Origin: JALYGY01 sp963800975
Lineage (GTDB): Bacteria; Actinomycetota; Rubrobacteria; Rubrobacterales; Rubrobacteraceae
Direction: 5' to 3'
DNA length: 64,000 nucleotides
Assembly: GCA_963800975.1 (NCBI GenBank)
Contig: CAWDDB010000008.1
Span: 1,221,833-1,285,832, forward strand
Shown piece after piece: positions 1 through 8,657 of the stretch. Within the stretch, counting starts at the first letter, position 1, and each line of letters starts with the position of its first letter. The notes beneath the pieces are model-generated. The model was not told the DNA's origin. It made no database searches and saw only the letters and a list, made by a program, of their open reading frames with translations. The position numbers were made by a program, and so were the translations under genes.

Positions 1-255
1 CAGGACGATCACGTACCAGAGCACCCCGACACGCCACCTCACGACCCTGCCCAGCAAGTCTTTCAGGCCGGGCTTGCCGTCCGCAACGACGGTAACCACG
101 ATCGCCGCGAGCGCTGGTCCGAAGAGACCAGGTAGCCCCAGCAACGGCGACACCGCGACGAGCGGGATCACCGGCCACGTCAGAGCGTAAGCCAGGACGA
201 AAAACACGACCAGCTGGTGACGCTTGACAAACCTCGAGGCGGCACCCACGGTCAT
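1..255 (-). CDS. CPBP-family-like membrane protein, N-terminal part (runs off the window)
   Basis: The minus strand is open from an ATG at 255 to the window edge (85 codons). It begins MTVGAASRFVKRHQLVVFFV and continues through hydrophobic segments ending near LLGRVVRWRVGVLWYVIVL. The N-terminal layout (short basic start, first helix, then an RWRVxxxWY motif) is shared with the CPBP-type protein at 1002-1811, so this is probably a tandem paralogue. The catalytic region lies outside the window, so protease activity cannot be judged. The ribosome site is weak (GGGAAG close to the ATG). Confidence 0.6.
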   Translation of the reverse strand, partial: MTVGAASRFVKRHQLVVFFVLAYALTWPVIPLVAVSPLLGLPGLFGPALAAIVVTVVADGKPGLKDLLGRVVRWRVGVLWYVIVL

Positions 256-309
256 CTTCCCATACGGGTCAGCGTGCTATTGCGGAACCTGCGCAACTTT
301 TCGACCGGC

Positions 310-921
310 CTAACCGTCAGGCTGGCTCGCCCGGCGCCGAGGCTGGGCCGAAGAGCCCTTGCGCATCCTGCGCACCACGTAGAGGATCACCACGTCGCAG
401 ATAGCAAGGCCCACGATGGCCGAAGGCAGCAACGTCAGCCCGCCCGCCCGGTCCCCGAAATAGAAACTCCACACGATCTTGACCAGCACCATGGCGTTGA
501 TCACGGCCAGCCCCCAGACGAGCGACCGCCTCCAGAACGCGACCGCGAGCGCCGCAAAACTTATGGGCACGAGCAAGGAGAGCAGCACCTTCCAGATCGT
601 CCAATTGCTCGTGAGATACTCTCTCTCGACGGCCAGGAACTCGGCGGCCCCGGGGTCGACACGCGCGGGCGCGGGGAACCAGAACATGCTGGTGGCCAGC
701 GCCACGACGGTGAGTGTGATGCCCCAGAGGCTCCGCCTGTAGGCGAAGTAGCAGAACGGCAGGATGAACAGCCCCCTGATGTACCAGCTGAGCTCGTTGT
801 GGTGACGCGCCCACGCCCACGCGGCGAAATCGTCGAGGTTCCCCGTGGCAGCCACGACACCCAGGGCGAGAAGGACAAGCAAGATCGTCCCTATCGAAAG
901 CATCACGTCCGTTCGCTTCAC
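310..921 (-). CDS. Multi-pass membrane protein of unknown function (203 aa)
   Basis: I do not recognise the family. The protein has about six hydrophobic segments, beginning with the one starting MLSIGTILLVLLALGVVAA, and ends in a basic tail (RRMRKGSSAQPRRRASQPDG) that is probably cytoplasmic. I chose a GTG start at 921 because AAAGGAGGAG lies just upstream. The frame stays open far beyond this start, but that upstream part only mirrors the CPBP gene on the same strand in another frame. It is the last gene of a minus-strand series of membrane and small soluble proteins (3.0 to 0.3 kb). Inner-membrane location is inferred. Confidence 0.65.
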   Translation of the reverse strand: MKRTDVMLSIGTILLVLLALGVVAATGNLDDFAAWAWARHHNELSWYIRGLFILPFCYFAYRRSLWGITLTVVALATSMFWFPAPARVDPGAAEFLAVEREYLTSNWTIWKVLLSLLVPISFAALAVAFWRRSLVWGLAVINAMVLVKIVWSFYFGDRAGGLTLLPSAIVGLAICDVVILYVVRRMRKGSSAQPRRRASQPDG

Positions 922-1001
922 TGTTCTCCTCCTTTCAGCGGGAGGAGCCGAGACAGGAAGCGCCCGGCTCACTCGCTGCGAGCTTCGCGGGTCCTCTAAC
1001 A

Positions 1002-1811
1002 CTAGGCGGATGGCTGCGGTGTCACCCCTCCTGGTGGTATCGACGGCTCCGTCGTAGCCGGCGCGGGCGCAGGGCCGCGCCAGGCCTTCCAGTCGAAGAC
1101 GACCAGCCCGATCGCAACCGCGCACCACACGCCCATAACGATCCAGCCGAGCTCGTACTGGATGCTTCCTTCCACGGAGTGTGACACTACGAGCAGGAGA
1201 ATGCTGCCCGCCGTGTGATTGAAGAGCCACGCGTACCAGAACGTCACCGCCATCGTCGTCACGAGGCCGGCCACGAGGACGGACGGCCGCAAGCCGCCCT
1301 CTTCCAGGAAGAAGGTGGGCAGGTGCCAGCCCGCCACGAGCGGCGCCAGGATCATGGTGGCCAGAAGCGGCGAGTAGCCAGCTCCCTGCAGCCCCGGCAG
1401 AGCAACCCCGTTCCAGCCCGGATGCTCGCCCAGCGGCCCATCCGCCGGGTTGACCAGTCGCACCGCGAATACCATGAGGAACGTGGTCAAGGAGGTGAAC
1501 GTCAGCGACGGGAGGCCTGCCCCGGCCGCGACGTTGATCCCCGCGACTGCCAGGTGGACCGCGAGCGGCAAGCCCAAGGCCGCCGCGTACCAGTACCACC
1601 TCACGCGCCAGCGGATCATCCGGGAGCCAAGCTCTCGCAGCCCCGAGAGGCCCTGGGTGAGGGGGATCACGATGAGGGCGGCGATGAGCGGCCCGGACGG
1701 CAGGAATCTAACACTCTCGATCGGCAAGAACCCCCACGAGATCGCGTAGGTCAAGATGAAGAACGTGATGAGCGGGTGTCGCTTCACCACGCTAGTGAGG
1801 CTGGACATCAT
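1002..1811 (-). CDS. CPBP-family intramembrane protease-like protein with altered active-site motif
   Basis: A 269-aa multi-pass protein with the CPBP (Abi/CAAX-protease-like) layout. The usual EExxxR box is replaced by GEHPGWNGVALPGLQ: one acidic residue is lost and the Arg position is Asn. The second motif (GWHLPTFF) keeps its His, and the third is HSVEGS instead of HxxxN. The fold assignment rests on these aligned motifs and the membrane pattern. Proteolytic activity is doubtful because of the substitutions. AGGAAGGAGG sits well upstream of the ATG. The start overlaps the stop of the upstream SnoaL-like gene (ATGA), so the two are probably translationally coupled. Confidence 0.75.
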   Translation of the reverse strand: MMSSLTSVVKRHPLITFFILTYAISWGFLPIESVRFLPSGPLIAALIVIPLTQGLSGLRELGSRMIRWRVRWYWYAAALGLPLAVHLAVAGINVAAGAGLPSLTFTSLTTFLMVFAVRLVNPADGPLGEHPGWNGVALPGLQGAGYSPLLATMILAPLVAGWHLPTFFLEEGGLRPSVLVAGLVTTMAVTFWYAWLFNHTAGSILLLVVSHSVEGSIQYELGWIVMGVWCAVAIGLVVFDWKAWRGPAPAPATTEPSIPPGGVTPQPSA

Positions 1812-2314
1812 CCGAGATCCTCCTTCCTGGTTGCCTGATCCGAGTGGCGAAGCTGGTCTAGCGGAGGAGCGTCCGCCTTTGCGTGGGTTGCTGCTTGCGG
1901 TATTCGGGGATGTGTAATCCGGTCGCTCTCCACCTCGCTACCCGCCCGCGCGTTCCTTTCCACCAAGTCCACCTGGCGGAAGATCTTGCCTCCGCGCACC
2001 TCCAGCGTCGTCCGGACCTGCACCCTGACGCCGTCCAGGTACTCGCATACTTCCCGGAACGTCACCCGCTCTACATCAACGGTCTCTCCCTCGATGCGGT
2101 GCGAGGTCTCCTGGTCGAAGACGGCCCGCAGGTGCTTCGCTATCTCCACCTTTCCGCGAAGCTCGAAGGCCGAGCTTTGAGGATCGCTGGCGTTGACTAT
2201 CGTAAGCTCGGCCTCCTCGGCGTAGAAGCCGAGGACGAGATCCGGTTCGCACCCCTCGATGCCAAGGCGCAGTGCCTCGAAGTCCAGCCGTTCGTCGGCC
2301 TCTCGCTGCGTCAT
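1808..2314 (-). CDS. SnoaL/NTF2-like domain protein
   Basis: A 168-aa protein with an NTF2-like fold signature: N-terminal helices, then LVLGFYAEEAELTIVNASDP, a paired strand region with KVEIAKHLRAVFDQ, and a final strand LEVRGGKIFRQVDLVERNA. Such proteins are small cone-shaped barrels serving as binding, cyclase or isomerase domains; the substrate cannot be read here. The last 35 residues are polar and probably disordered. I chose the ATG at 2314, where the domain begins and GAGGT precedes. It overlaps the CPBP-like gene by 4 bp (ATGA), so the two are likely co-translated. Confidence 0.75.
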   Translation of the reverse strand: MTQREADERLDFEALRLGIEGCEPDLVLGFYAEEAELTIVNASDPQSSAFELRGKVEIAKHLRAVFDQETSHRIEGETVDVERVTFREVCEYLDGVRVQVRTTLEVRGGKIFRQVDLVERNARAGSEVESDRITHPRIPQAATHAKADAPPLDQLRHSDQATRKEDLG

Positions 2315-2393
2315 ATCCGTACCTCGTTTCGCCTGGTTCTTTGGTAGGGCCTTGCTCCGCCGATGAAATCCTATGGCGCGGGAAACGGGAGCA

Positions 2394-3038
2394 TTACGAA
2401 CCCATTTCGGGTCGCCTCTTCCCGGATTCGAGGAGGAGCCAGGCCAACGGCAGGATATACAGCAACTTGAATTCGGGCGTTTCCGAGAGTGCATCTGTGC
2501 CGGTGTAAAGCAGGCTGTAATAGCCGTACACCTCTACGCATACTACTATCGCCATCACAACAAAACCCAGGATCCTCGTCCTGCCCCGGCTCGCAGTTAG
2601 CAACAGCGCAACAAGCCAGAGAATGAACAGGCTGAGCAACGATCTCTCCGGCCAGTTTCCCAGCACCTGATAGGCGAAATAGGTCAACGAATCGTTCTGT
2701 ATCAGCTGGGTCACCCCTTGCGCCAAGAAGATGGCAGCCAGACCTCCCGCAGATATACCTCCGATCCAGGCTACCCATCTCGGCGTCTCGAAGTCGAAGG
2801 CGGATAACGAAACGAGCACGGAACCCACCGCCAGCGCGAAATGGACCGCCAATTCCGACCCGCTGCCGAACAACGCCTGGGTCAAAACCGCTATAGGAAG
2901 CGCCAAGAGGAGGACGATGGCCCCTAGAAGACCTCGTATTGACCGTACCCTCGAGCCTCCCGACGCCTCGGGTCGCGCCGCGATTTCCGGCGACATTCCC
3001 ACTCCTCCTGGCTCGAGATCTCGGGGATGGTCCGTCAT
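2394..3038 (-). CDS. Multi-pass membrane protein of unknown function (214 aa)
   Basis: A hydrophilic N-terminal tail of about 35 residues is followed by about six hydrophobic segments (for example LLGAIVLLLALPIAVLTQAL) and a basic C-terminus. I do not recognise the family. I preferred the ATG at 3038 over a GTG three codons upstream, because GAGGAGGT lies 7 nt before the ATG and would abut the GTG. The gene lies between the LuxR-type regulator and the SnoaL/CPBP pair on the same strand, about 80 bp from its downstream neighbour, so a shared transcript is possible. Confidence 0.65.
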   Translation of the reverse strand: MTDHPRDLEPGGVGMSPEIAARPEASGGSRVRSIRGLLGAIVLLLALPIAVLTQALFGSGSELAVHFALAVGSVLVSLSAFDFETPRWVAWIGGISAGGLAAIFLAQGVTQLIQNDSLTYFAYQVLGNWPERSLLSLFILWLVALLLTASRGRTRILGFVVMAIVVCVEVYGYYSLLYTGTDALSETPEFKLLYILPLAWLLLESGKRRPEMGS

Positions 3039-3211
3039 GTCGAGCACCTCCTCTCTACTACGCTTTCGGATGAGATTGGCCCATTCGATAAGACCCTATG
3101 GGACCGAGAGCGGCAGCACACTGTCAGAAGTACCTGTCTGGGTACCGGGTTTTCGAAGTCCGAGGGTGATTGCCCCGGCAGGGAAACCAGGCGACGAGGA
3201 AACGATCGACG

Positions 3212-5602
3212 TCAGTGGAGGCCGTGTTCGACAGCGAAGCGGGTCGCCTCGGTTCGCGAGCTGAACCCCAGCTTGCGGTAGATCGAACCTAGATGCCAGT
3301 TGACGGTGCGGGGGCTGATAAAGAGCTTTGCGGCGGCCTCGGCGTTGGTCATCCCCCTGGCGACCAGGCGCAGGACCTCAGCCTCGCGGGCGCTGAGGCC
3401 GGCGGGGTAAGCTTTGGAAACGGCGGCCTCCGGAATTGCCGGACGATCCCGCGCGTACTCGATGGCCTGCTCTAGCGTCATCTTCCGCCCTTCCGCCCAC
3501 GCGGCTTCGAAAGCTCCCTCGTCAAGTTTCGAGCGCGCGGCGGCTACCCGACTCAGATGGAGCGAGCGGTCGGGTACGTAGGTGTACACGGCGGCTTCGA
3601 ACTTCTCGAGCATCGCCTCTTCGGCGCCCCACAGGCGCGCTGCACGCGCAATCTTGTCCTCTTCCGCGGCCACGGACGCAAGCCCCTCCAGGCAGTGGGC
3701 GACATCGGCCTCGTTGCCCAGCTCGGCCGAGAGGGTCAGCCCCTCGGCGAACAGACTCCTCGCGCGCCCGTGGTCGCGCTCGGCCTGCGCCAGGGTCGCC
3801 AGGGTATAAAGCGCCGCGCAGATGGATTGCCTCTCACCAACCTCTCGGGACAGCGCCAACCCTCGCTCCGCCACGCGCTTTGCGTGACTGTGGTCTCCCC
3901 GACCGCGCCACGCCACCGCCAGGAAGCAAAGCTCGATGGCGGCGCCCCATCTCTCCCCCACGTAGAGGAAGAGATCCACAGACTCCTGAACCAGGGAAAT
4001 CGCCTGCTCGTGCATCCCCCGGCCGTTGGCCGCAAAGCCGGCGCTGCTCAGCGCATACGCCATTCCTTCCCTGTCACCCTGTTCCGTGAACAAGCTTAGG
4101 CTTTCCTCCGCCAGCGATTCCGCCGAGCGATGATCGCCTTGATAATTCGCCATCGTGCTCTCGACGTACAGCGCCTTCGCCCGGAAGGAGGCCGGCGTGG
4201 CGACGCTGCCCTTTCCAGACAATGCCTGCTCCATTGAACGCCGTCCCTCGGCGAAGTGAGCGCGAATCCCCCAGAACAACCAAAGCGCCCAACCGAGCCT
4301 CGCGGCCTGCTCCGAATCCCCTCGACGCAAGAACCAGGCCATCGTCGCGCGCAGGTTGTCGTGTTCAAGCTCCAACCGATCCAGCCACGCTACTTGCCGC
4401 TCTGCCTTCAGCTCCGGCTCGGCCTCTTCCGCCAGCGCCAGGTAGTATCCCGCGTGCCGATCCCGGAACCGTCCCGTTTCGCCCGACTCGTCGAGCTTCG
4501 TCCTCCCGTACTGCCTGACCGTCTCAAGCAGGCGGTAACGTGCTTCGGCGCCCTCTTCCCGCGCAATCACCAGCGACTTGTCCACCAGGTGCGAGAGCAG
4601 ATCCAGGACATTGTCCCCTGCGATATCCTCCCCCGCGCAGACCGACTCCGCGGCCTCCAAGGTGAAACCGCCGGCGAAAACAGAAAGCCGCCGGAACAGC
4701 GCCCGTTCTCCGTCCGGGAGCAGGTCGTGACTCCAGTCCATCGTTGCGTGAAGGGTGCGGTGCCGAGGCATCGCCGTCCTGCCTCCGGCTGACAGCAGCC
4801 CGAAGCAGTCGTCGAGGCGGGCAGCGATCTGCTCCACCGACAGCACCTTCGCCCGCGCCGCCGCCAACTCTATCGCCAGCGGGATGCCGTCCAGGCGGTA
4901 GCAGATCTGGGCCAGGGCCGACGCGTTCTGCTCCGTGAGCGTAAGGTTCGGATTGACCGCCGCCGTCCGTTCCATGAAGAGCCGGGCCGACTCGTACCGC
5001 AGCAGGCTCTCGACGGCCGGCAGGCGCCGGAGGTCGGGAAGAGAGAGGGAGGGAACGAGCCAGGCGACCTCGCCTGTGATGTCCAAGGCCTCACGGCTGG
5101 TAACCAGGACGCACAGCCTGGGACACGAACGCAACAGCGCCTCGGCGAGGGTGGCGCAGGCCCCGATCAGGTGCTCGCAGTTGTCCAACACCAGCAGCAA
5201 GTGCCTGGATCCGAGGTAGTCCGAGAGGCTCTCGGTCGCTGAACGGCCCGGTTGCTCGCGTACGCCCAGGACGTAGGCCGCGGCCTGGGGTACGAGAGAA
5301 GGGTCCGCCAGCGATGCCAGCTCCACCAGCCACACGCCGTCTTCGAACTCTTCCGCCAGCTCGCCCGCCGCCGCCAGGGCCAACCTCGTCTTGCCGCAGC
5401 CGCCCGAGCCGGTGAGCGTAACCAGGCGGGCGTCCTCCAGCAACCGCTTAACCTCGGCCAACTCCTTCTCTCTACCGACGAAGCTGGAGAGCTGGAGGGG
5501 CAGGTTGTTGGGCGTGGTCGTATCCCCATAGCCACCAGTGACGATGACGTGCAGATCGGGTTCTTCTCCAGCCTCCCGGGTCTGCGGCGTCGTATCGGAC
5601 AT
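3212..5602 (-). CDS. LuxR-family ATPase regulator (AfsR/MalT-like, 796 aa)
   Basis: A large cytoplasmic transcription regulator. Near residues 40-160 there is an NB-ARC-like ATPase domain with Walker A GSGGCGKTRL and Walker B LLLVLDNCEH. The middle is a TPR-like helical region with repeated ALY/LAQAERDHGRA segments. The last 65 residues are a LuxR/GerE helix-turn-helix (LSAREAEVLRLVARG to SPRTVNWHLGSIYRKLG). This STAND-type order suggests nucleotide-gated DNA binding with ligand or protein sensing by the TPRs; the signal and targets are unknown. The ATG at 5602 follows GGGAG. It is divergent from folB, with about 140 bp between. Confidence 0.88.
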   Translation of the reverse strand: MSDTTPQTREAGEEPDLHVIVTGGYGDTTTPNNLPLQLSSFVGREKELAEVKRLLEDARLVTLTGSGGCGKTRLALAAAGELAEEFEDGVWLVELASLADPSLVPQAAAYVLGVREQPGRSATESLSDYLGSRHLLLVLDNCEHLIGACATLAEALLRSCPRLCVLVTSREALDITGEVAWLVPSLSLPDLRRLPAVESLLRYESARLFMERTAAVNPNLTLTEQNASALAQICYRLDGIPLAIELAAARAKVLSVEQIAARLDDCFGLLSAGGRTAMPRHRTLHATMDWSHDLLPDGERALFRRLSVFAGGFTLEAAESVCAGEDIAGDNVLDLLSHLVDKSLVIAREEGAEARYRLLETVRQYGRTKLDESGETGRFRDRHAGYYLALAEEAEPELKAERQVAWLDRLELEHDNLRATMAWFLRRGDSEQAARLGWALWLFWGIRAHFAEGRRSMEQALSGKGSVATPASFRAKALYVESTMANYQGDHRSAESLAEESLSLFTEQGDREGMAYALSSAGFAANGRGMHEQAISLVQESVDLFLYVGERWGAAIELCFLAVAWRGRGDHSHAKRVAERGLALSREVGERQSICAALYTLATLAQAERDHGRARSLFAEGLTLSAELGNEADVAHCLEGLASVAAEEDKIARAARLWGAEEAMLEKFEAAVYTYVPDRSLHLSRVAAARSKLDEGAFEAAWAEGRKMTLEQAIEYARDRPAIPEAAVSKAYPAGLSAREAEVLRLVARGMTNAEAAAKLFISPRTVNWHLGSIYRKLGFSSRTEATRFAVEHGLH

Positions 5603-5741
5603 CAGATGTTGCTCCCAATGTATCTAGTGGTTCGAGAATTGTAGTCGCTGATAGGCCAAACCTGAAGACCCGACTACTCGACCCGGATCTCTCAACACGC
5701 AGACCACGCGAGTTACATTGCGCGCCTTTATACTGCGGCGA

Positions 5742-6143
5742 ATGGGAGACAGCGAGAACGTCGCCGCGGACCGGATTCTGCTCGAGGGCATGGTCTTTCA
5801 CGGCCGCCACGGCGCGCTTCCTGCCGAGCGAGAGCTCGGCCAGCCTTTCGTTGTCGACGTGGAGATGCGGCTCGACCTGCGGCCGGCGGGCCTCTCGGAC
5901 GACCTCTCGCAGACAGTGGACTACGGCGAAGTACACCGGCGGGCGAAGGAGATCGTCGAGGGCCCGCCCGTAAACCTGATCGAGACGGTCGCAGAGAAGA
6001 TAGCCGCGGCGGTGCTAGAGGATCACCCGCGCGTGCAGGCCGTCAGGGTGAGGGTCGCCAAGCCCCATGTCAGGCTTGGCGACACCGTCCTCGCGGGCTC
6101 GGCGGTCGAGGTCTTTCGCCGCCGCGAGGTCGACCCGGCCTGA
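5742..6143 (+). CDS. folB: Dihydroneopterin aldolase
   Basis: A 133-aa cytoplasmic enzyme of folate biosynthesis that converts 7,8-dihydroneopterin to 6-hydroxymethyl-7,8-dihydropterin and glycolaldehyde. Family features seen: DRILLEGMVFHGRHGALPAE at the N-terminus (active-site region with conserved Glu), ELGQPFVVDVEM, TVDYGEVH, and ETVAEKIAAAVLEDHP with C-terminal strand VRVRVAKPH. Length fits the family. I used the ATG at 5742; an in-frame TTG eight codons upstream gives an extra unconserved tail. No other folate genes are adjacent. The next gene is an unrelated acyltransferase. Confidence 0.9.
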   Translation: MGDSENVAADRILLEGMVFHGRHGALPAERELGQPFVVDVEMRLDLRPAGLSDDLSQTVDYGEVHRRAKEIVEGPPVNLIETVAEKIAAAVLEDHPRVQAVRVRVAKPHVRLGDTVLAGSAVEVFRRREVDPA

Positions 6144-6247
6144 GGCCTGGCTCGGCCAAGGAACCACCCGCGGCGCACCGCGCGTATAAGATTAGGGTGG
6201 CTCACGGCCTCCTGCTAGTTCTTTGGACCTAGCACAAATGGTTCGTT

Positions 6248-6294
6248 TGTACGATGAGCCGGCCGGTAGCGGTCGTACATACTGTCCAGGACAG
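6248..6294. promoter_or_regulatory. Two dyad elements ahead of the acyltransferase gene
   Basis: TGTACGA (6248-6254) and TCGTACA (6273-6279) form a perfect 7-bp inverted repeat with an 18-nt spacer. Immediately after is the perfect palindrome CTGTCC-A-GGACAG (6282-6294). They lie 25 to 70 bp before the likely TTG start of the acyltransferase. They may be operators. The palindrome arms are too short and lack a T-run for a terminator. No regulator is identified. Confidence 0.4.
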
Positions 6295-6318
6295 CAAGTG
6301 CGAGAAGGACGCGCAGCG

Positions 6319-7218
6319 TTGGATAACGTCTCCCAGCTGACCACGACGAGCCCGGCGAGCAAGCAGCGGGCGGAACGCCCGGCGCAAGTCGACGCTCTCG
6401 CGCGGATGTTCGTGGATGATCTGCTGGAGGCCTTCGGTCTAGAGAGCGGGATACGCCTCCTGGAGCTGCTGGCCCGGATCCCGGCCGATCGTCTCGCCCG
6501 CCAGGTCGCAACCTACGACGAGGTCGTCGGCAGGTCGGGGCTCGCGGCAGGCGGCGTCTGGGCGCTCAAGCGGATGGCCCGTCACGCCAAGGTAGACGGC
6601 AGCGGGAAAGTGCCGGCGGAGGGACCGCTGCTTCTGGCCGCCAACCACCCAGGACTGGCCGATGCCCTCGCCCTCTTCGCCGCCGTGCCGAGGGGCGACC
6701 TGCGGGTGGTGGCCGCCGAGAGGCCATTTCTCGACGCGCTCCCTAACACCTCGCGGTACCTGATCGCCGTCTCCGAGCAATCCTCGAGCCGGCTTGGCGC
6801 CATCCGGACCGCCGCCCGTCACCTGAAGCGCGGCGGGGCCGTCCTGATCTTCCCCGGAGGTGAGATCGAGCCGGATCCGGCGGTGCTCCCCGGGGCCGAG
6901 AAAGCACTCGAACGCTGGTCCGAGAGCCTCGACCTCTTCGCGCGGCTCGTGCCGGAGCTCACGGTCGTCCCGGCCACCGTTAGCGGCGTTCTCTCCCCCG
7001 CCGCCCTTCGCAACCCCCTGACCTATATCCGGCGCCCCGGGCGCGACCGCGAGTGGCTGGCGGCCACCCTGCAGATGCTGACACCCGCGCTGCGCAACGT
7101 GACGACGAAGGTTATCTTCGGAGAGCCGGTGCGCGCAGCGGACGTCCCCGAAGGGACCGCCAGGGAGGCAGTGGTGGACGAGATGCGGCGCCTGATCTCA
7201 CGGTGCGCGGAAAGGTAA
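6319..7218 (+). CDS. PlsC-like lysophospholipid acyltransferase family protein
   Basis: A protein of about 299 aa with the two hallmark acyltransferase boxes: NHPGLADA (catalytic NHx4D-type motif, near residue 115) and FPGGEIEPD (the FPEG-like acyl-acceptor-binding box, near residue 187). Members acylate lysophosphatidate or related lipids at the inner membrane face; the true acceptor is unknown. I chose the TTG at 6319 because GAAGGA is 9 nt upstream. An ATG at 6238 is in frame but has no ribosome site and lies upstream of two dyads. The MFS gene starts inside its last codons, so the two are likely coupled. Confidence 0.75.
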   Translation: MDNVSQLTTTSPASKQRAERPAQVDALARMFVDDLLEAFGLESGIRLLELLARIPADRLARQVATYDEVVGRSGLAAGGVWALKRMARHAKVDGSGKVPAEGPLLLAANHPGLADALALFAAVPRGDLRVVAAERPFLDALPNTSRYLIAVSEQSSSRLGAIRTAARHLKRGGAVLIFPGGEIEPDPAVLPGAEKALERWSESLDLFARLVPELTVVPATVSGVLSPAALRNPLTYIRRPGRDREWLAATLQMLTPALRNVTTKVIFGEPVRAADVPEGTAREAVVDEMRRLISRCAER

Positions 7219-8435
7219 CATCCGGCGGCAAGCTATCCTTACCGCCGCTGGCGTTCATCTTCGTCACGGTCTTCGTGGACATGGTCGGCTACGGGCTCGT
7301 CATACCGCTTCTCCCTTTCTACGCACGCGAGTACGCCACGGGCGCCGCCCTGATCGGCCTGCTTGGCTCTGCCTACGCCGCGGCCCAGTTCGTGGGCGGG
7401 CCGTTTCTGGGTGGCCTCTCCGACCGCGTTGGGCGTCGTCCTATCCTCATTTCCTGCCTCCTTGGTGCCTGTTTCGCTTACCTCCTGCTCGGGATGGCGC
7501 AGACGCTCTCCCTGCTCTTCGCGGCCGTGCTGTTGGCCGGCGCTGCCGGCGGCACCCAGGCAACCGCTCAGGCCTACATAGCGGATCTCACGCCCTCCGA
7601 CGACCGGGCCAGGGGACTCGGCCTGATCGGGGCCGCCTTCGGCCTCGGGCTTATGGCAGGCCCGGCACTTGGCGGCTTCCTGAGCCTCTACTCGCTACAC
7701 GCCCCCGCCTTCGCCGCCGCGGCGTTGGCCCTTGCCAACGCCGCGTTCGGCTTCTTCGTCCTCCCGGAGTCGCTGCCCGCCAGGCTCCGGGCGTCGACGC
7801 CGCTGAAGCGCCTCAACCCCCTCTCGCAACTCCGCGGGGTGCTCGGGATGAGCAGCATCCGGTGGTTCCTGCTCGCGACTCTTTTGCTGAACCTGGCCTT
7901 CGCCGGGCTGCTGACCAACTTCCCACTCTTCTCCAGCACGCGCTTCGGATGGGGCGCCTCCACCAACGCCTTCTTCTTCGCGTTCGTCGGCGCCTGCGCC
8001 GTGCTGACGCAGGGTTTGCTCATCGGACGCCTGCAGCCGCGCCTCGGCGAGGCTCGGCTACTTCTGGGAGGACTCGCCGTGATGGCGGCCGGTCTGGGAC
8101 TCGTGGCCGTGGTCCCCTACGGGTTCTTGCTCTACCCCGTCGTGGGAATGCTGGCGGTAGGCATAGGTCTTGCCATCCCATCGCTCACGGCTCTCGTCTC
8201 GCGCCGCGTTTCGAGCAGGGAGCAGGGCAAGGTCATGGGAGGGTTGCAGGCCATCATCAGCCTCACGCTCGTCGCGGGACCCCCGATCTCCGGCCTGGCC
8301 TTCGACCGCCTCGGCGTCCCCGCCCCCTACTGGATAGGCGCCCTGCTCGCGACCCTGGCCCTGCTCTCGGCGGCGGTAGCCATCCTGCATCGCTACGGAC
8401 CAGTCCCCGCGCAGCAAGGGCACCACGGGACATAG
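7203..8435 (+). CDS. MFS drug:H+ antiporter-like exporter (TetA/Bcr type)
   Basis: A membrane transporter of about 410 aa with about 12 hydrophobic segments. The diagnostic MFS loop motif GGLSDRVGRRPILI follows helix 2, and the helix 5 region carries GPALGGFL, typical of 12-TM drug/proton antiporters. It begins near FIFVTVFVDMVGYGLVIPLL. I preferred the GTG at 7203, which overlaps the acyltransferase end by 16 bp; upstream in-frame codons only repeat the other gene's reading. The substrate is unknown, and drug export is a family-level inference. Translational coupling with the acyltransferase is likely. Confidence 0.85.
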   Translation: MRGKVTSGGKLSLPPLAFIFVTVFVDMVGYGLVIPLLPFYAREYATGAALIGLLGSAYAAAQFVGGPFLGGLSDRVGRRPILISCLLGACFAYLLLGMAQTLSLLFAAVLLAGAAGGTQATAQAYIADLTPSDDRARGLGLIGAAFGLGLMAGPALGGFLSLYSLHAPAFAAAALALANAAFGFFVLPESLPARLRASTPLKRLNPLSQLRGVLGMSSIRWFLLATLLLNLAFAGLLTNFPLFSSTRFGWGASTNAFFFAFVGACAVLTQGLLIGRLQPRLGEARLLLGGLAVMAAGLGLVAVVPYGFLLYPVVGMLAVGIGLAIPSLTALVSRRVSSREQGKVMGGLQAIISLTLVAGPPISGLAFDRLGVPAPYWIGALLATLALLSAAVAILHRYGPVPAQQGHHGT

Positions 8436-8483
8436 CCGAGACGTAGCCACGCCCCGGCTATGATCCCCCTTATCTCGCCGCCG

Positions 8484-8597
8484 TCAGCCGGCCAGCGCCC
8501 GCCCGCTTACGGTGACGATCTGGGAGGTCATCCCGCTGGACACCTCGGAGGCCAGGAACGCGACGGTGGCCGCGGGCGCGACGGAGACACCGGACGG
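8484..8597 (-). pseudogene. C-terminal remnant of a short-chain dehydrogenase/reductase
   Basis: Read on the minus strand, this short stretch encodes AATVAFLASEVSSGMTSQIV followed by TVSGRALAG and a stop. That is the classic C-terminus of SDR enzymes (the ...FLASxxSSxxTGQxxxVDGG region). An in-frame TAG at 8598-8600 closes it upstream and no SDR catalytic region (YxxxK) or Rossmann motif is present. It is a relic, not a gene. Confidence 0.6.
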
Positions 8598-8657
8598 CTA
8601 CCGCGAGGATCGTTTACGATCTGTTTGAAAGCCACGAGTGGAGGTGGGTAGATCCGC

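Noticed and set aside
310..1599. One 429-aa protein on the minus strand
   Set aside because: The first 225 codons are an out-of-frame reading of the CPBP-like gene; a GTG with a strong ribosome site at 921 starts the real protein.
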